Part shown: positions 24,605 to 36,554 of the stretch, one piece after another
Layout: each line of letters begins with the position of its first letter
How positions within the stretch are numbered: position 1 is the first letter of the stretch
Notes under the pieces: generated by a model
Seen by the model: only the letters and a program-made list of their open reading frames with translations
Told to the model about the DNA's origin: nothing
The model's database searches: none
DNA from: Plotosus lineatus
Taxonomy: Eukaryota; Chordata; Actinopteri; Siluriformes; Plotosidae
DNA: 64,000 nt
Direction of reading: 5' to 3'
Assembly (NCBI GenBank): GCA_024760905.1
Contig: CM045731.1
Location: forward strand, 56,081,625 to 56,145,624
Position numbers and translations under genes: made by a program

Positions 24605-25598
24605 TGGTTAAAAAAGATATGCAAGAATTTGCAGCCTGGTATACTTGCTTGTTAACGCTTCAGTTAAAATCAGTTCCCACTCAGCATTAGCCTTCAGCTA
24701 CAATTCTGTCCTTTTGAAAACTTTTCCTCATTTCTCACCGGCACTCATTTTGGTTCACACAGTGTTTGGATAAAGGCCTTTGTCGGGTAAATAAGTGAAA
24801 ATAGAAATGACAGCAATCAGAGGGTAATGGATTTTTTGCTTGCTTTTGATGTATTGTATTAATTCTGCGAGGGAAGTTATTTCCTCTGCATTCAAATCAT
24901 CCAAAGTGAGCACACACGCACCGGGGCACCCGGGCAGCAGTTGGGGGTTATCAAACCAGCAACCTTTCTGTCCCATCAAAACCACTTCTCTAATGTCCAC
25001 GGCTGCCCCTGAATTTATGCTCGATGTCAGTGTCACCGTGACTCCATTATGTCCAAAATGTCTTAAGCTCATACTATCAATAAGGGCAGAACAGAAAGTT
25101 TTTAAATGTTTTTTTTTTAATCTGCATCCAGAGAAAACAGAGAATTATGTACAAGAGTCAGTTGCATACGTCCTTTTGAACATTGTGTTCTTAATGGACA
25201 TCTCTTTTAAAAAAAGTTTGAAAAAAAAAAAAAGGGAAAAAGAAGCTCTTACAAGGTTTTGAAAAGATGTGAAAGGTGTAGTCATGCTCTCTTTCTCTCT
25301 TGTTCTTTTCTTCTCTTGATTAATCCATTAAATAAAACCCAGACTATCAGTCTGAATCAAAGTCTGAGAGTGAATCATGAAAACAAAAAAACAAACAAAA
25401 AAAAAAAAACCCCAAGCTTCCTGAAAGACATGAGAAGTGAAAAGGCACAAAACCTAATGGACCATGTATGGTGTATTATTCCCCCATCACACGCTGGGTA
25501 AGTAAAGGAGAAAGAAAACGACAAAAAAAAAAAAAAAAAAAAGCAGCGATTCAATATGAGGTCAGCTGACTGAACCTGAATAATGAATAATAATTTAA
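24605..25598. other. Intergenic DNA with an unexplained ORF
   Basis: Non-repetitive up to about 25080, where the minus strand is open for 105 codons (25072-24755) without recognisable similarity. From 25090 the sequence is A-rich (poly-A tracts at about 25217-25233, 25384-25413 and 25525-25542). Confidence 0.35.
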
Positions 25599-25599
25599 C

Positions 25600-25926
25600 G
25601 GTAGTGCGCCTCATAGCAAGAAGCTCCTGGGTTTGACTCCTGGGCTTGGGACATTTCCGTGCGGAGTTTTACATGTTCTCCTTGTGCTTGTGTGGGCGTC
25701 TTCAAGATCCTCTGGTTTTCTCCCACAGTCCAAGAACATTACAGTAGGCTGATTGGTGGTTCCAAATCACCCCTAAGTGTGAGAATGAGTGTGAATGGTT
25801 GTATGTGTGCTGGTCCTGCAATAGCATTGTTCAGGCTGTACACCGTCCTCACCCAGAGTTGGCTGATATGGACTCCAGTCTCCCTGTGACGCTCATAAGT
25901 ATTAAGTGTCTTAGAAAATGAATTAA
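25600..25926 (+). mobile_element. SINE-B with tail C
   Basis: 'GCGCCTCATAGCAAGAAGCT' head, 'GTGCGGAGTTTTACATGTTC' body, 'CACCCAGAGTTGGCTGATAT' tail, ending AAAATGAATTA. Confidence 0.75.
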
Positions 25927-26361
25927 TTTTAATGGTAATAGCTAGGACATCTGTAAGTGAATCACTTGTTACATAGAGGACATCACATGATGGTATACAT
26001 CTGGCCCAAAATTATATAAAATTAATACGTAATCCTTGATGTTGGGTTCCTTTTCTAGGTTTATTGTGTGAAGCTCGACAACACTACAATGCTACAGCTG
26101 GGTCACGATAAACATACGCATATCGTAAGTTTTTTAATCATCCGATGCAATCACGAGTATCGTTCCAGAATTTTTTTGTTTTGTAACGATCTTATCACTT
26201 TTGTATGAACCTCATACAATCCGAGCTACACACCTGAACATTTTTTTTTATCATGACAGACGTACCACACTTACTATATGTAAACACAACATGGCCACTT
26301 TCAAACTGACCTCACTCAAACCTACATCAGTCCTTATGGTAGTAGCGCCATGTAATCAGCC

Positions 26362-26465
26362 TATCCATCCATTTTCTTGCGCTTATCAGAGGCAACAGTT
26401 TGAGGAAGGAAACCCAAGCATCCTTCTCCCCAGCATCACTCTCTATCTTCTCCTGTGGAATCCGA
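26362..26465 (-). repeat. LINE 3' end fragment, minus strand
   Basis: Short 3' end related to 26700-26870: 'ATCCATCCATTTTCTTGCGC' and 'CCTTCTCCCCAGCATCACTC'. Confidence 0.45.
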
Positions 26466-26609
26466 ACACATTAGACTCAGACAAGGAGAAATTAAAACCC
26501 ACAAGTTGTTTGTGAAAGAGGATTAAGGAATAATTACTTTTTGGTGGTTGGGCATGAACTGAAAGGGGCTCTGTCATGTGACTTTGTCACAGAGATTGTT
26601 TACCTATAT

Positions 26610-26699
26610 CTGAGCTTTGCTCACTGTTGACTGAGATAGGCTCCAGCCTCTTGATGACTCGAGTAAGATTAAGTTTTTCAGCACATGACTGAGTGAGAG
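26610..26699 (+). repeat. SINE tail C fragment
   Basis: 'TTGACTGAGATAGGCTCCAG' then an AGTAAGATTAAG-type end. The head is missing. Confidence 0.5.
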
Positions 26700-26870
26700 T
26701 GAGTCTCAGATTCTGAGAATATACATTGGCTTAATCCGGGGTCGGGTTGCGGGGGCAGTAGCCTAAGTAATGAGGTCCAGACGTCCCTCTCCCCAGCCAC
26801 TTCCTCCAGCTCTTCCTTGGGGACATCGAGGCATTCCCAGACCATAGACACATACAGCATGTTCTAGATC
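26700..26870 (-). mobile_element. Non-LTR retrotransposon C-terminal fragment, minus strand
   Basis: The minus strand reads 'PKEELEEVAGERDVW' then 'LLRLLPPQPDPG', the conserved C-terminus of a common fish LINE. Other pieces of this family are at 7020-7748, 26362-26465 and 37990-38154. Confidence 0.6.
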
Positions 26871-27567
26871 GACCCCGGGGTGTCTTGAGATATTTATAAA
26901 TACAGTATACAAATATATCTAAATATTAAAATTTAAAGCCATGTTTAATGTTAAATAGATAATGAATATTGATTGGATAAGATGAATGGTATCATTCATT
27001 TCGTATATAGACATAGTAATGAGACCCATCTTTCATATATTAATATACTGTCTTTATTTATTGTTGTTTTTAAAAATATTTTATTTATTTTTGCAGTTTA
27101 CCCTTTATAAAAGAACAATATAAGCAAATGCACCGACACTGAGGTTGTATGTTATGTGTACAGTAGTATGGGGAGTCAATTTCACACTTGTGATGTGTGT
27201 GTTTTGTGCTGCTTTGCTTCGCTGCGCTGAGCTGCTGGCTGCTTTGCTATGATTGTTGATATGCTATTTGTATAATATATGCTTTGTATGATGAGATATT
27301 TGAAGCAAGCTGCACTTTCCTCACTTTATCTATCTAGTGTCTAACTCGGAAACCCCTTACGGTTAATTTAGTCTCTAGGCATTTCCTGATAATTTCTCTA
27401 TATTTGGATAGTTGAGAATTTAACTATCAATCTCAAGCTTTTCCTCTGAATATTGTAATTCTATTCCTTAAAACTTGTAGAGTGAAATGCAAATAAAGTT
27501 GTATTGTATTGTATTGTATTGTAGGAGGCTTCGTGCTCGGCACTGAAAACCCCTCCAACATACACAT

Positions 27568-27633
<66 letters not shown>

Positions 27634-28090
27634 TTATATATTTGCCCCATGGCTCTGGCTCTGCCATCTTTATCACCTTGACCACCCACCTCTCTCCTCT
27701 CTGCTCCAAACATACCCGGGGCATCAATTCATCTCTCCATCTCTCTGAGCCCAGACTCTGACTTGGCTTTAAGGAACTGCAGCTCGTAGGAGGATTAAAT
27801 GCCAATTTCAAGGTGACGCTATTGTGAAACAAGGGGGTTGTTGGGTGGGGGGAAAGAAAAAACTCTCCAAGCAAAGAAAGTCGTGATGTCTTGACTGGTG
27901 AACTTACCTCACACAACCATCTGAAGACCTGAGCACGACTCAACCCTGAGATTACATTATAAACAAAAAAATAAATAAAAATGAGTGCAGCAACAACCCC
28001 TAGAGGTTTCTGGGCTTTTAGAAAGCTGCTGTAGTGGTTCGTATTGTATTTAATGCTTTTTATCTTCTTGTCTTTTCTCAGGCTATATGA
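26871..28090. other. Intergenic DNA with (TATTG)n and (CA)n
   Basis: AT-rich, no gene recognised. A TATTG pentamer array is at about 27500-27523, preceded by 'GCAAATAAAGTTG', which looks like the 3' end of an unidentified retroposon. A (CA)n run of about 31 units is at 27568-27630. Confidence 0.45.
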
Positions 28091-28096
28091 GAGAGA

Positions 28097-28424
28097 TTTC
28101 CTTTTGGCTTTTCCCTTTATCAGGAGTCGCCACAGCGAATGATTTGCACATTTGGCATAGGTTTTTACGTTGGATGCCCTTCCTGACACAACCCTTTAGC
28201 ATGGGACAGAAACACGCTGACAGCTTTCCAGCCGACTCTTTACGAAAGTCAGCAATGGTTCTTCTACATGCCTCTCACCATAGACAGTAAGAGACATGGC
28301 CCGCCTTTGATAACCCAGTTCGCTGCTCTGAGGGGGACAGTGACAACCTTGTTGAGAATGGGACTCAAACCCCCAGCCTGAGGATCAGCGATCCAGCACC
28401 CTATACCACTAGACTACCACTGCC
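28097..28424 (-). mobile_element. SINE-A with tail R, minus strand
   Basis: Tail ('CTTTATCAGGAGTCGCCACA'), body ('AGTAAGAGACATGGCCCGCC') and complete head ('TATACCACTAGACTACCACT') are present. Confidence 0.8.
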
Positions 28425-28507
28425 CATTATTTATTCATTTATTATTTTTTATATTGTGCTGTCCCAGTTTTGTTTCTGTGTTTCTTTATTAGCTTTCTCA
28501 GGTTAAA

Positions 28508-31435
28508 TCTTCTTCTTTTCCTTTCAGCTGTTCCCTTCAGGGGTCACCACAGCCAATCATCTGCCTCCATCTCACCCTGTCCTCTGCATCTTCTTCTCTT
28601 ACACCAACTACCTTCATGTCCTCCTTTCCCACATCCATAAATCTTCTCCTTGGTCTTCCTCTAGGCCTCCTGCCTGGTAGTTCCAACCTCAACATCCTAC
28701 TGACAATATACTCACTATCCCTCCTCTGTACATGTCAAATCATCTCAATCCAGCCTCTCTGACTTTGTCTCCAAAACATCTTACATGGGCTGTCCCTCTG
28801 ATGTACTCATTTCTGATCCTATCCATCCTCGTTACTCCCAGAGAGAACCTCAGCATTTTCATCTCTGCTACCTCCAGCTCTGCCTCCTGCCTTTTCCTCA
28901 GTGCCACTGTTTCTAAGCCATACAACATCGCTGGCCTCACCACCGTCTTGTACACTTTTCCTTTCATTCTTGCTGACACTCTCCAATCACACATCATACC
29001 GGATACATTTCTCCAACCATTCCAGCCCGCCTGCACACGCTTCTTCACCTCTTTTCCACACTCTCCATTGCTCTGGATTGTTGAGCCTAAGTACTTAACA
29101 TCCTCCACCTTCGTTATCTCTGCTCCCGTTCCTCCTGGGTCCTTCTCATTCACACACATGTATTCTGATTTTCTGAGGCTAACCTTCATTCCTCTCCTTT
29201 CCAGGGCATATCTCCACCTCTCTAGATTTTCCTCCACTTATCCTCTGCTCTCATTACAGATCACGATGTCATCTGCAAACATCATAGTCCATGAAGATTC
29301 TTGCCTAACCTCGTCTGTCAGCCTGTCCATCAGCATAGCAAACAAGAAGGGGCTCAGAGCTGACCCTTGATGCAGTCCCACCTCCACCTTGAATTCGTCG
29401 GTCATGCCGACAGCACATCTCACCACTGTCTTACATCTCTCAGACATGTCCTGCACCACTCTAACATACTTCTCTGCCACTCCAGACTTCCTCATGCAAT
29501 ACCACAGTTCCTCTCTTGGCACCCTGTGATATGCTTTCTCCAGATCAACAAAGGCACAATGCAGTTCCCTCTAACCTTCTCTGTACTTCTCTATTAACAT
29601 CCTCAAAGCAAACATTACATCTGTGGTGCTCCTTCTTGGCATGAAACCAAACTGTTGTTCACAAATGCTGACCTCTGCCCTTAGTCTAGCTTCCACTATT
29701 CTTTCCCATAACTTCATCGTATGGCTCATCAACTTTATCCCTCTGTAGTTGCCGCAACTCTGCACGTCTCCCTTGTTCTTAAAAATGGGCACCAGCACAC
29801 TTCTCCTCCACTCCTCTGGCATCTGCTCACTCTCTAGGACCTTGTTGAATGTTCTTGTCAGAAAAACTACTGCTACCTCTCCTAGACACTTCCATACCTC
29901 CACCGGTATATCATCAGGACCAACTGTCTTTCCATTCTTCATCCTCTTCAATGCCCTCCTCATTTCACCCTTACTAATCTGTGTTACTTCCTGGTCCTCA
30001 ACAGTCATCTCTTCTACTCTTTTTTCTCTCTTATTTTCCTCATTCATCAGCTCTTCAAAGTACCCTTTCCATCTTTCAACACACTTCTGTCATCAGTCAA
30101 TACAGTTCCCACTCTGTCCTTAATCACTCCAACTTGCTGCACATCCTTTCCAATCTCTATTTCTCTGCTGTGCCAACCTGTATAAATCATTTTCTCCCTC
30201 CTTACTGTTCAATCTAGCATACAAGTCATTATACGCCCTCTGTTTGGCCTTTGACACCGCTACCTTCGCCTTACGCTGTGCCTCCCTCTACTCCTGTTTG
30301 CTCTCTTCGGTCCTCTCACTGTCCCACTTCTTCTTAGCTAACCTTTTCCTTTGTACACACTCCTGTACTTCCTCATTCCACCACCAAGTCTCCTTATCTA
30401 CTCTTCTTCCAGAAGACACACCAAGTACTCTCCTACCTGTCTCCCTGATTAGATTAGCTGTAGTTGTCCAGTCATCTGGAAGCACTTCCTGACCACCCAA
30501 AGCCTGTTTCAACTCCTCCTTGAAGAGAACACGACACTCGTCCTTTTTCAGCTTCCACCACTTTGTCTTCTGCTCTGCCTTTGTTTTCTTCACTTTCCTC
30601 ACCATCAGCGTCATCCTGCACACCACTATCTTATGCTGTCTGGCAACACTCTCACCCACTACGTCTTTGCAGTCACTGATTTCCTTCAAATTACATCGTC
30701 TACACAAGATTGTGTCTACCTGTGTGCTCCTACCTCCGCTTTTATAAGTTACCCTATGCTCCTGTCTCTTCTGGAAGATAGTATTCACCACAGTCATTTC
30801 CATCCTTTTTGCAAACTCGATCAACATCTGTCCTTCTGTGTTCCTGTCCTGGATACCAAACCTGCCCATCACTTCCTCGTCCCCTCTGTTGCCCGCATGT
30901 CCATTGAAATCTGCACCAATGACCACTCTTTCACCTTTGGGGGTATTCTGCATCACTTCATCTAACTCACTCCAGAATCTCTCCTTCTCTTCTAGCTCAC
31001 ATCCTGCCTGTGGGGCATAAGCACATTGAACATCACACCTTCAATTTACAACTTGAGACTCATCACTCTGTCTGACACGCTTTTCACTTCTAGAACATTC
31101 CTGACACACCTCTTCTTCAAGATGACTTCTACTCCATTTCTCTTCCCATCCACACCGTGATAAAACAGCTTAAACACTGCTCCTAAGCTTCTAGCCCTGT
31201 TACCTTTTCATCTGGTCTCCTGAACACACAGTATGTCCACCTTCCTCCTCTGCATCATGTCAGCCAGCTCTCAAGCTTTTCCTGTTCAAAGTCCCTACTC
31301 TCAGTCCTAGACTCATGCCTTTCCTTTTCTCTCTCTGCCTATGGACACGCCTCCCACCTCTCCTTCTTCGACCTCTCCTTCTTCGACCAACAGTAGTCCA
31401 ACAGCACCCTGTTGGTTAACAGCATTGATGGTGGT
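28508..31435 (-). mobile_element. RTE-clade non-LTR retrotransposon, copy 2 (2.9 kb)
   Basis: The most complete RTE element here. On the minus strand: a 5' region (31435-31200), an APE-type endonuclease stretch with 'VVIGADFNGHAGNRGDEEVM' (about 30910), the linker 'KTKWWKLKKDECRVLFKEEL' (about 30550), then the reverse transcriptase with 'AVGPDDIPVEVW'-like and 'NYRGIKLMSHTMKLWERIVE' (about 29740). Next come 'QQFGFMPRRSTTDVMFALRM' (about 29640), the catalytic FADDIVIC (about 29275) and 'RNEYIRGTAHVRCFGDKVRE' (about 28780). The 3' end (plus strand 28508-28560) carries 'CCCTTCAGGGGTCACCACAG'. Several stops and frameshifts break the ORF, so it is inactive. Minus-strand insertion. Confidence 0.85.
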
Positions 31436-31439
31436 CGTT

Positions 31440-31620
31440 GTTAAGCCGGGCTTCGACCCATTCAGTATAGGATTTGTATTTTTGACTCGCATGTTTTATG
31501 TGGCATTGGTTTTACGCTGGATGCCCTTCCTGACGCAACCCTCTGCATTTATCTGGGTTTGGGACAGGCGTGAGGGTGAACACTGGCTTCTGTCCCCCCC
31601 CCCCACGGCTGCATTTTTCT
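31440..31620 (-). repeat. SINE/LINE-like fragment
   Basis: Contains 'GGTTTTACGCTGGATGCCCT TCC'-type sequence related to the SINE-A body but with a different end ('ATTTATCTGGGTTTGGGACA'). Probably the decayed tail of another family. Confidence 0.4.
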
Positions 31621-31809
31621 CAGGCTAAATCTGTCTTTTTATTATACAATTTTCATGCTTGTTTTCATGCTTGTCTTTCACACTTTTGTATTTCAGTTCG
31701 AAAGAATCCAACTTTACAGAATGATCACAAAAATCATCCAGAAGAATGTTCATGTTTTTCTGCATAGTTATTTTACATCACTAACTAGCTAGTTTTGATC
31801 CTGAGCTTG

Positions 31810-31975
31810 AGTCACTGTGTCTCTCCCAATGTCTGTTTCCTCTGGGTTCTCTGGTTTTCTCCCACCTCCTAACAACATGCTGGTAGTTTTCATGGGTACA
31901 AGGTGTGAATGTGTATGAAGTCCAGGATGTATTTCTGCCTCAAGCCCAGTGTTCCCAGCGTCTACTTTGATCATC
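31810..31975 (+). repeat. SINE-B-like body with a different tail
   Basis: 'GGGTTCTCTGGTTTTCTCCC' body followed by 'CCAGGATGTATTTCTGCCTC', a tail not shared with the other SINE-B copies. Confidence 0.45.
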
Positions 31976-31986
31976 CACTATATATG

Positions 31987-34111
31987 CTGGTCCTTCTCAA
32001 AAAATTTGCATATTGTGATAAAGTTCATTATTTTCTGTAAGGTACTGATAAACATTAAACTTTCATATATTTTAGATTCATTACACCAACTGAAGTAGTT
32101 CAAGCCTTTTATTGTTTTAATATTGGTAATTTTGGCAAAAAAAAAACAAAGAAAAACCAAAAATCCCTATCTCAAAAAATTTGCATATTTCATCCTACCA
32201 AAAAAAAGTGTTTTTAATACAAAAAAGTCAGCCTTAAAATACTTATGTTCAGTTATGCACTCAATACTTGGTCAGGAATCCTTTTGCAGAAATGACTGCT
32301 TCAATGCGGCGTGGCATGGAGGCAATCAGCCTGTGGCACTGCTGAGGTGTTACGGAGGCCCAGGATGCTTCGATTGCGGCCTTAAGCTCATCCACAGTGT
32401 TGGGTCTGGTGTCTCTCAACTTTCTCTTCACAATATCCCACAGATTCTCTATGGGGTTCAGGTCAGGAGAGTTGGCAGGCCAATTGAGCACAGTAATACC
32501 ACAAAGCTTTTCAGCAGATGGAAGCATGACGTGCTCCAAAATCTCCTGATAGTTAACTGCATTGACCCTGCCCTTGATAAAACACAGTGGATGTTACGTA
32601 TGCCTAATGGATTTTATCAGACGAGCCCCCACGTGTTACGGATAGGAGAATTTAGATGATTGAAATTGCCCTGTGAAACCAGCAAAGCACAACAGTCCAC
32701 GACATTAACTATGTACAGTTTAATAATATGAACAAAATATGACAAACTTCACATTATTTACAGCTTAGACCTACACCATATACAAGTTACCCAAGGGTCC
32801 CATAGTCACCCAGCGCCTGAAGCAGGGTAACTTTAGTGATGGCGCATGTGCTGGCGGGGAAAGGCTTGCCATCCCTAGTGGGCAGTGCGTGGCCGTGGAT
32901 GCTGGACTGTGTCGATGAAGTCCCGAACGGTGGTTCCATGATCCGCCTTGGATGACTTCCCCTTTTGGTGATCCGCTGCGATGAGTCCCCTTGGATGATC
33001 TGCCCAAAGAGCCTGGAGGAGACTGAAAAACTGTAGCCAGTCGGCCACTAGTCCCTAATATAGATTCCCCAAACCAAGTTGAACAAGCCGAGGCAAGCTC
33101 AGACAAGCCCCAACATGTCCGTGTTGCTCCTCCCCTCTGTTGGATTGTGCAACTCCAGTCCTCTATGGAAAATTACAGACTCCCACAGCTGAGTCACACC
33201 ACCATTATGTTTATATTTACATTCACACCAATATGTACATACTCATAACAGTGGACCAACACCAGCAGCTGACATGGCACCCCAGACCATCACTGACCGT
33301 GGGTACTTGACACTGGACTTCAGGCATTTTGGCAGTTCCTTCTCCCCAGTCTTCCTCCAGACTCTGGCACCTTGATTTCCAAATGACATGCAAAATTTGC
33401 TTTCATCTGAATAAAGTACTTTCTTCTGCCGTTGTTTCTGGTTCAAAAGTGGCTTGACCTGGGGAATGCGGCACCTGTAGCCCATTTCCTGCACATGCCT
33501 GTGGATGGTGGCTCTGGATGTTTCTACTCCAGACTCAGCCCATTGCTTCTACAGGTCCCCCAAGGTCTGGAATCGGCCCTTCTCCACAATCTTTCTCAGG
33601 GTCGGTCACCTCTTCTGGTTGTGTATCGTTTTCTGTCACACTTTTTTCTTCCCACAGACGTCCCACTGAGGTGCCTCTGGGAACAGCCTATTCGCTCAGA
33701 GATTTCTTTCTGTGTCTTACCCTCTTGCTTGAGGGTGTCAATGATGGCCTTCTGGATAGCAGTCAGGTTGGCAGTCTTACCCATGATTGTGGTTTTGAGT
33801 AATGAACCAGGCTGGGAGTTTTTAAAAGCCTCAAGAATCTTTTGCAGGTGTTTGTAGTTAATTGGTTGATTCAGATGATTAGGTTAATAGCTCGTTTAGA
33901 GAACCTTTTCATGATATGCTAATTTTTTAAATAGGAATTTTGGGTTTTCATGAACTGTATGCCAAAGTCATCAGTATTAAAACAATAAGACCTGAAATAT
34001 TTCAGTTGGTGTGCAATGAATCTAAAATATATGAAAGTTTAATTTTTATCAGTACATTACAGAAAATATTGAACTTTAATCACAATATGCTAATTTTTTG
34101 AGAAGGACCAG
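31987..34111 (-). mobile_element. Tc1/mariner-type transposon, inactive, split by an LTR insertion
   Basis: Terminal inverted repeats CTGGTCCTTCTCAAAAAA at 31987 and its complement ending at 34111. A transposase is readable in pieces on the minus strand: an N-terminal helix-turn-helix region (33784-33596, 'LKQEGKTQKEISERIGCSQR'), a middle part with the first catalytic Asp ('VLYSDESKF', 33494-33243), and a C-terminal part with the acidic third position ('SPDLNPIENLWD', 32539-32261). The stretch with the second catalytic Asp is deleted between 'LPSAEKL' and 'GITVLNWPAN'. The element is further interrupted at 32592-33250. Confidence 0.88.
32592..33250 (-). mobile_element. LTR insertion inside the Tc1 element, 5-bp TSD
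   Basis: 659 bp beginning TGTTACG and ending ATAACA, flanked by a perfect GTGGA duplication (32587-32591 and 33251-33255). Removing it restores continuity with the homologous Tc1 copy at 43740. A second TGTTACG at 32634 suggests the LTR proper is 32634-33250 (minus orientation). Next to it, 32620-32631 reads GACGAGCCCCCA, identical to the 3' terminus of tRNA-Pro, i.e. a primer-binding site two bases from the LTR edge. No internal coding region remains. The LTR may be from an endogenous retrovirus or a Gypsy-type element; the family is not identified. Confidence 0.78.
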
Positions 34112-34124
34112 AATATATACATGG

Positions 34125-34660
34125 AGGAATGGCTGAATGGATGGGAGAGAAGCCAGCCAGATGAGCAGATACATGGATGGATGGACAGGGGTGTGAGCAA
34201 TTAGAAATGGATGGATGATGGATAGATAAATAGATGTATTGATACATGGATGGGTCGCCAGGTAAGCAGAATCATGGATGGGGTCTGAGCAATTAGATGC
34301 ATGGATGGATGGGTGGATGGATTGATGGATGGGTGGCCAGGTGAGCAGATACTTGGGTGAATGTGGTGTGAGCAATTAGGTAGATGGAAGGATGGATGGC
34401 TGGCTGGATGGATGGGTGGGGTGTGAGCAATTAGGTAGATGGATGGATGGATGGCTGGATGGATGGATGGCTGGATGGATGGATGGGGTGTGAGCAATTA
34501 GGTAGATAGATGGATGGATGGATGGATGGATGACTGGGGTGTGAGCAATTAGGTGAATGGGTGGATTGTCAGATGAGCAGATATATGGGTCGATGAATGG
34601 ATGGGGGTGTGAGCAAATGGACATACGGACAGATGGATGGACGGACAGACGGACGGGCAG
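34125..34660. repeat. GGAT-rich minisatellite
   Basis: Tetranucleotide (GGAT)n background organised into longer units separated by GGTGTGAGCAATTAG-like punctuation (seen near 34190, 34287, 34367, 34426, 34489, 34539 and 34604). It ends in a variant GGACAGACGGAC stretch. Spacers are irregular, roughly 50-100 bp. Confidence 0.85.
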
Positions 34661-35282
34661 ATTAATTTTCTTGGATTTGTTTTATTTCTGTTCCCTGGTG
34701 TTGCTCATCAGGAGCATGATCTTTTCCCTGCAGTAGAACAGAAACCTGTGACATGTTTATGAGTTTGGATTACTGTACTGTATTTCTCCATGTGGAAATT
34801 TTTACGATGGAATAAATATGTTTTATCTGTTCATACCTTCGTCTGATCCGTTCTGTGTGCCTCGGTTACCCGAGCTGCTGTTTCTACAGAGATCCACTGC
34901 CTGACTGTGTGGGGTTTTTCCTCCTCTTGCCTTGATAGCAGCGGGATTCATCAGCTTGGGAGAATCTTTTGTATTCAGTAAATTTATTTATTTCATAAAG
35001 AGAATGAGGAGGAAATATTTATACTTTGTATCCCATTCATTTTACTGCCTTTTTTGGTCAGGCTGTGCTTTTATTGACATTAATATATATATAAAAACAA
35101 ACAAATTTTTATATATTTAAACAATTCCAAAAAAGCTTTGGGGGGTAGATTATCTTATTTTAGTAAAAGAAAAAAAAAGTTTTTATTTTTCAAGTCATAG
35201 CTACTGAAATTTTAATTTGTCTAAAATATTATTTAGTAATAATATATAAATGTTTATGCATAAAATAATAACCCACAAGGTA
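34661..35282. other. Intergenic AT-rich DNA
   Basis: No exon or repeat family recognised. Long T- and A-rich runs from 34980 onward. Confidence 0.4.
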
Positions 35283-35581
35283 CTCTGCCCAACCGCATAA
35301 TCCTAATCCTCAGGGTCATGGGGAGGCTGGCGCCCATCTCACCCTAGTCCTGGGTGACGGCAGAGTACACCATGCTCGCCAAAGAATTGCAGGGCCAACA
35401 CACATACACAGCCATGCACATACACATACTCACACCTGGGGTAATTTGAAATAGCCAATAATATTCACAATAATGTGCACAGTTTTGGATTGTGAGATAA
35501 ACTGGAGTACCCAGAGGAAACCCATGTTTCCATGGGCAGAACATACAAACTCCACACAGAAACACTCGAGCTGGGAATTGA
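35283..35581 (-). mobile_element. SINE-B with tail C, minus strand
   Basis: Tail 'GGGGAGGCTGGCGCCCATCT', body 'TACCCAGAGGAAACCCATGT', head remnant 'CGAGCTGGGAATTGAG'. An (AG)n run follows at 35586-35612. Confidence 0.75.
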
Positions 35582-36000
35582 GAAAAAGAGAGAGAGAGAG
35601 AGAGAGAGAGAGTGCTGGAGGGATAATAATAAGAAAAGATGATGGACATCTCTGAAGCTCTGAGTTGTTAATTAACACGACAGAATCCACTGTACGTCAT
35701 TATAGGATTAGAAACCAAGGCCATTTAACATTAGGAAACTTTCTATTTCAGTAACTCAGTGCTATAAAGATGTTTTTGCTTTGACAGCTGATCAGTCAGC
35801 CTGCAGTTCTGCATATTACTGTTCTTCAGCTTTCCCAGCTGTCTCTTCTGATTGGTCAGAATTTTTCCAAATCAACTGTTGTGGTAGGTTAAATATGTTA
35901 TCCTTTCTATAATAACAGAAAAAAAAAATCATACATGATTTACAGATTTAAAACGTTAAAATGTTTGCTGAAAATGATGTAACAGAAAGATAGTGATGTC

Positions 36001-36283
36001 TGTCTTCCTTTCAGCTTTTTCCCTTTTTACTCGGGAGTCGCCACAGCGAATCATCTGATTCGCACGTTTGATTTGGCAGAGGTTTTTACGTCGGATGCCC
36101 TTCCTGTCACAACCCTTTTTAGCAAGGGACAGAAAGACGCTGACGACTTTGCAGCTACTCTTTACGAAAATCAGCAATGGTTCTTTTACATGCCCCTCAC
36201 CATAGACAGTGAGAGACATGGCCCGCCTTTGATAACCCAGTTAGCTGCACTGGGGGGACAGTGACAACCTTGTGGAGAGTGGG
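36001..36283 (-). mobile_element. SINE-A with tail R, head missing, minus strand
   Basis: 'TTTTTACTCGGGAGTCGCCA' tail through 'CCTTGTGGAGAGTGGG'. The copy stops before the tRNA head, so it is 5'-truncated. Confidence 0.8.
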
Positions 36284-36554
36284 TGTTCTGCAAAAAAGCT
36301 TTTATTTAATTTTTGTTTGTTTATTTATTTGCAGGATTACACAAAAAAATAATGGAAGATTTTCATATAAGTACATCCAGAGGCAGCACTTATAGCACAC
36401 AATAGATTTCATGGATGATCTGGATCAAAATCAGGAACCAGTATTTCTTAAAAGGATTTTTTAACATTGTGAAATAGGATTTTTTTTCTCAGTGTCATAA
36501 TACTGTAGGTCCAGCAGGGGTGCTGCTTTATTTCTTTATTTACTCATTTCTTCT

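Noticed and set aside
25217..25560. Processed pseudogene suggested by long poly-A tracts
   Set aside because: No coding sequence or target-site duplication is recognisable next to any of the tracts.
27461..28189. Long minus-strand ORF of 242 codons
   Set aside because: It runs through the (CA)n microsatellite and has low-complexity Val/Cys repeats; there is no family similarity and no splice support.
30520..30965. Plus-strand ORFs over the RTE element (Ser/Leu/Phe-rich)
   Set aside because: They are antisense shadows of the RTE endonuclease and reverse-transcriptase reading frames on the minus strand.
34125..34660. CRISPR-like repeat-spacer array
   Set aside because: The regular punctuation is part of a GGAT minisatellite in vertebrate DNA; the spacers are themselves tandem GGAT repeats.
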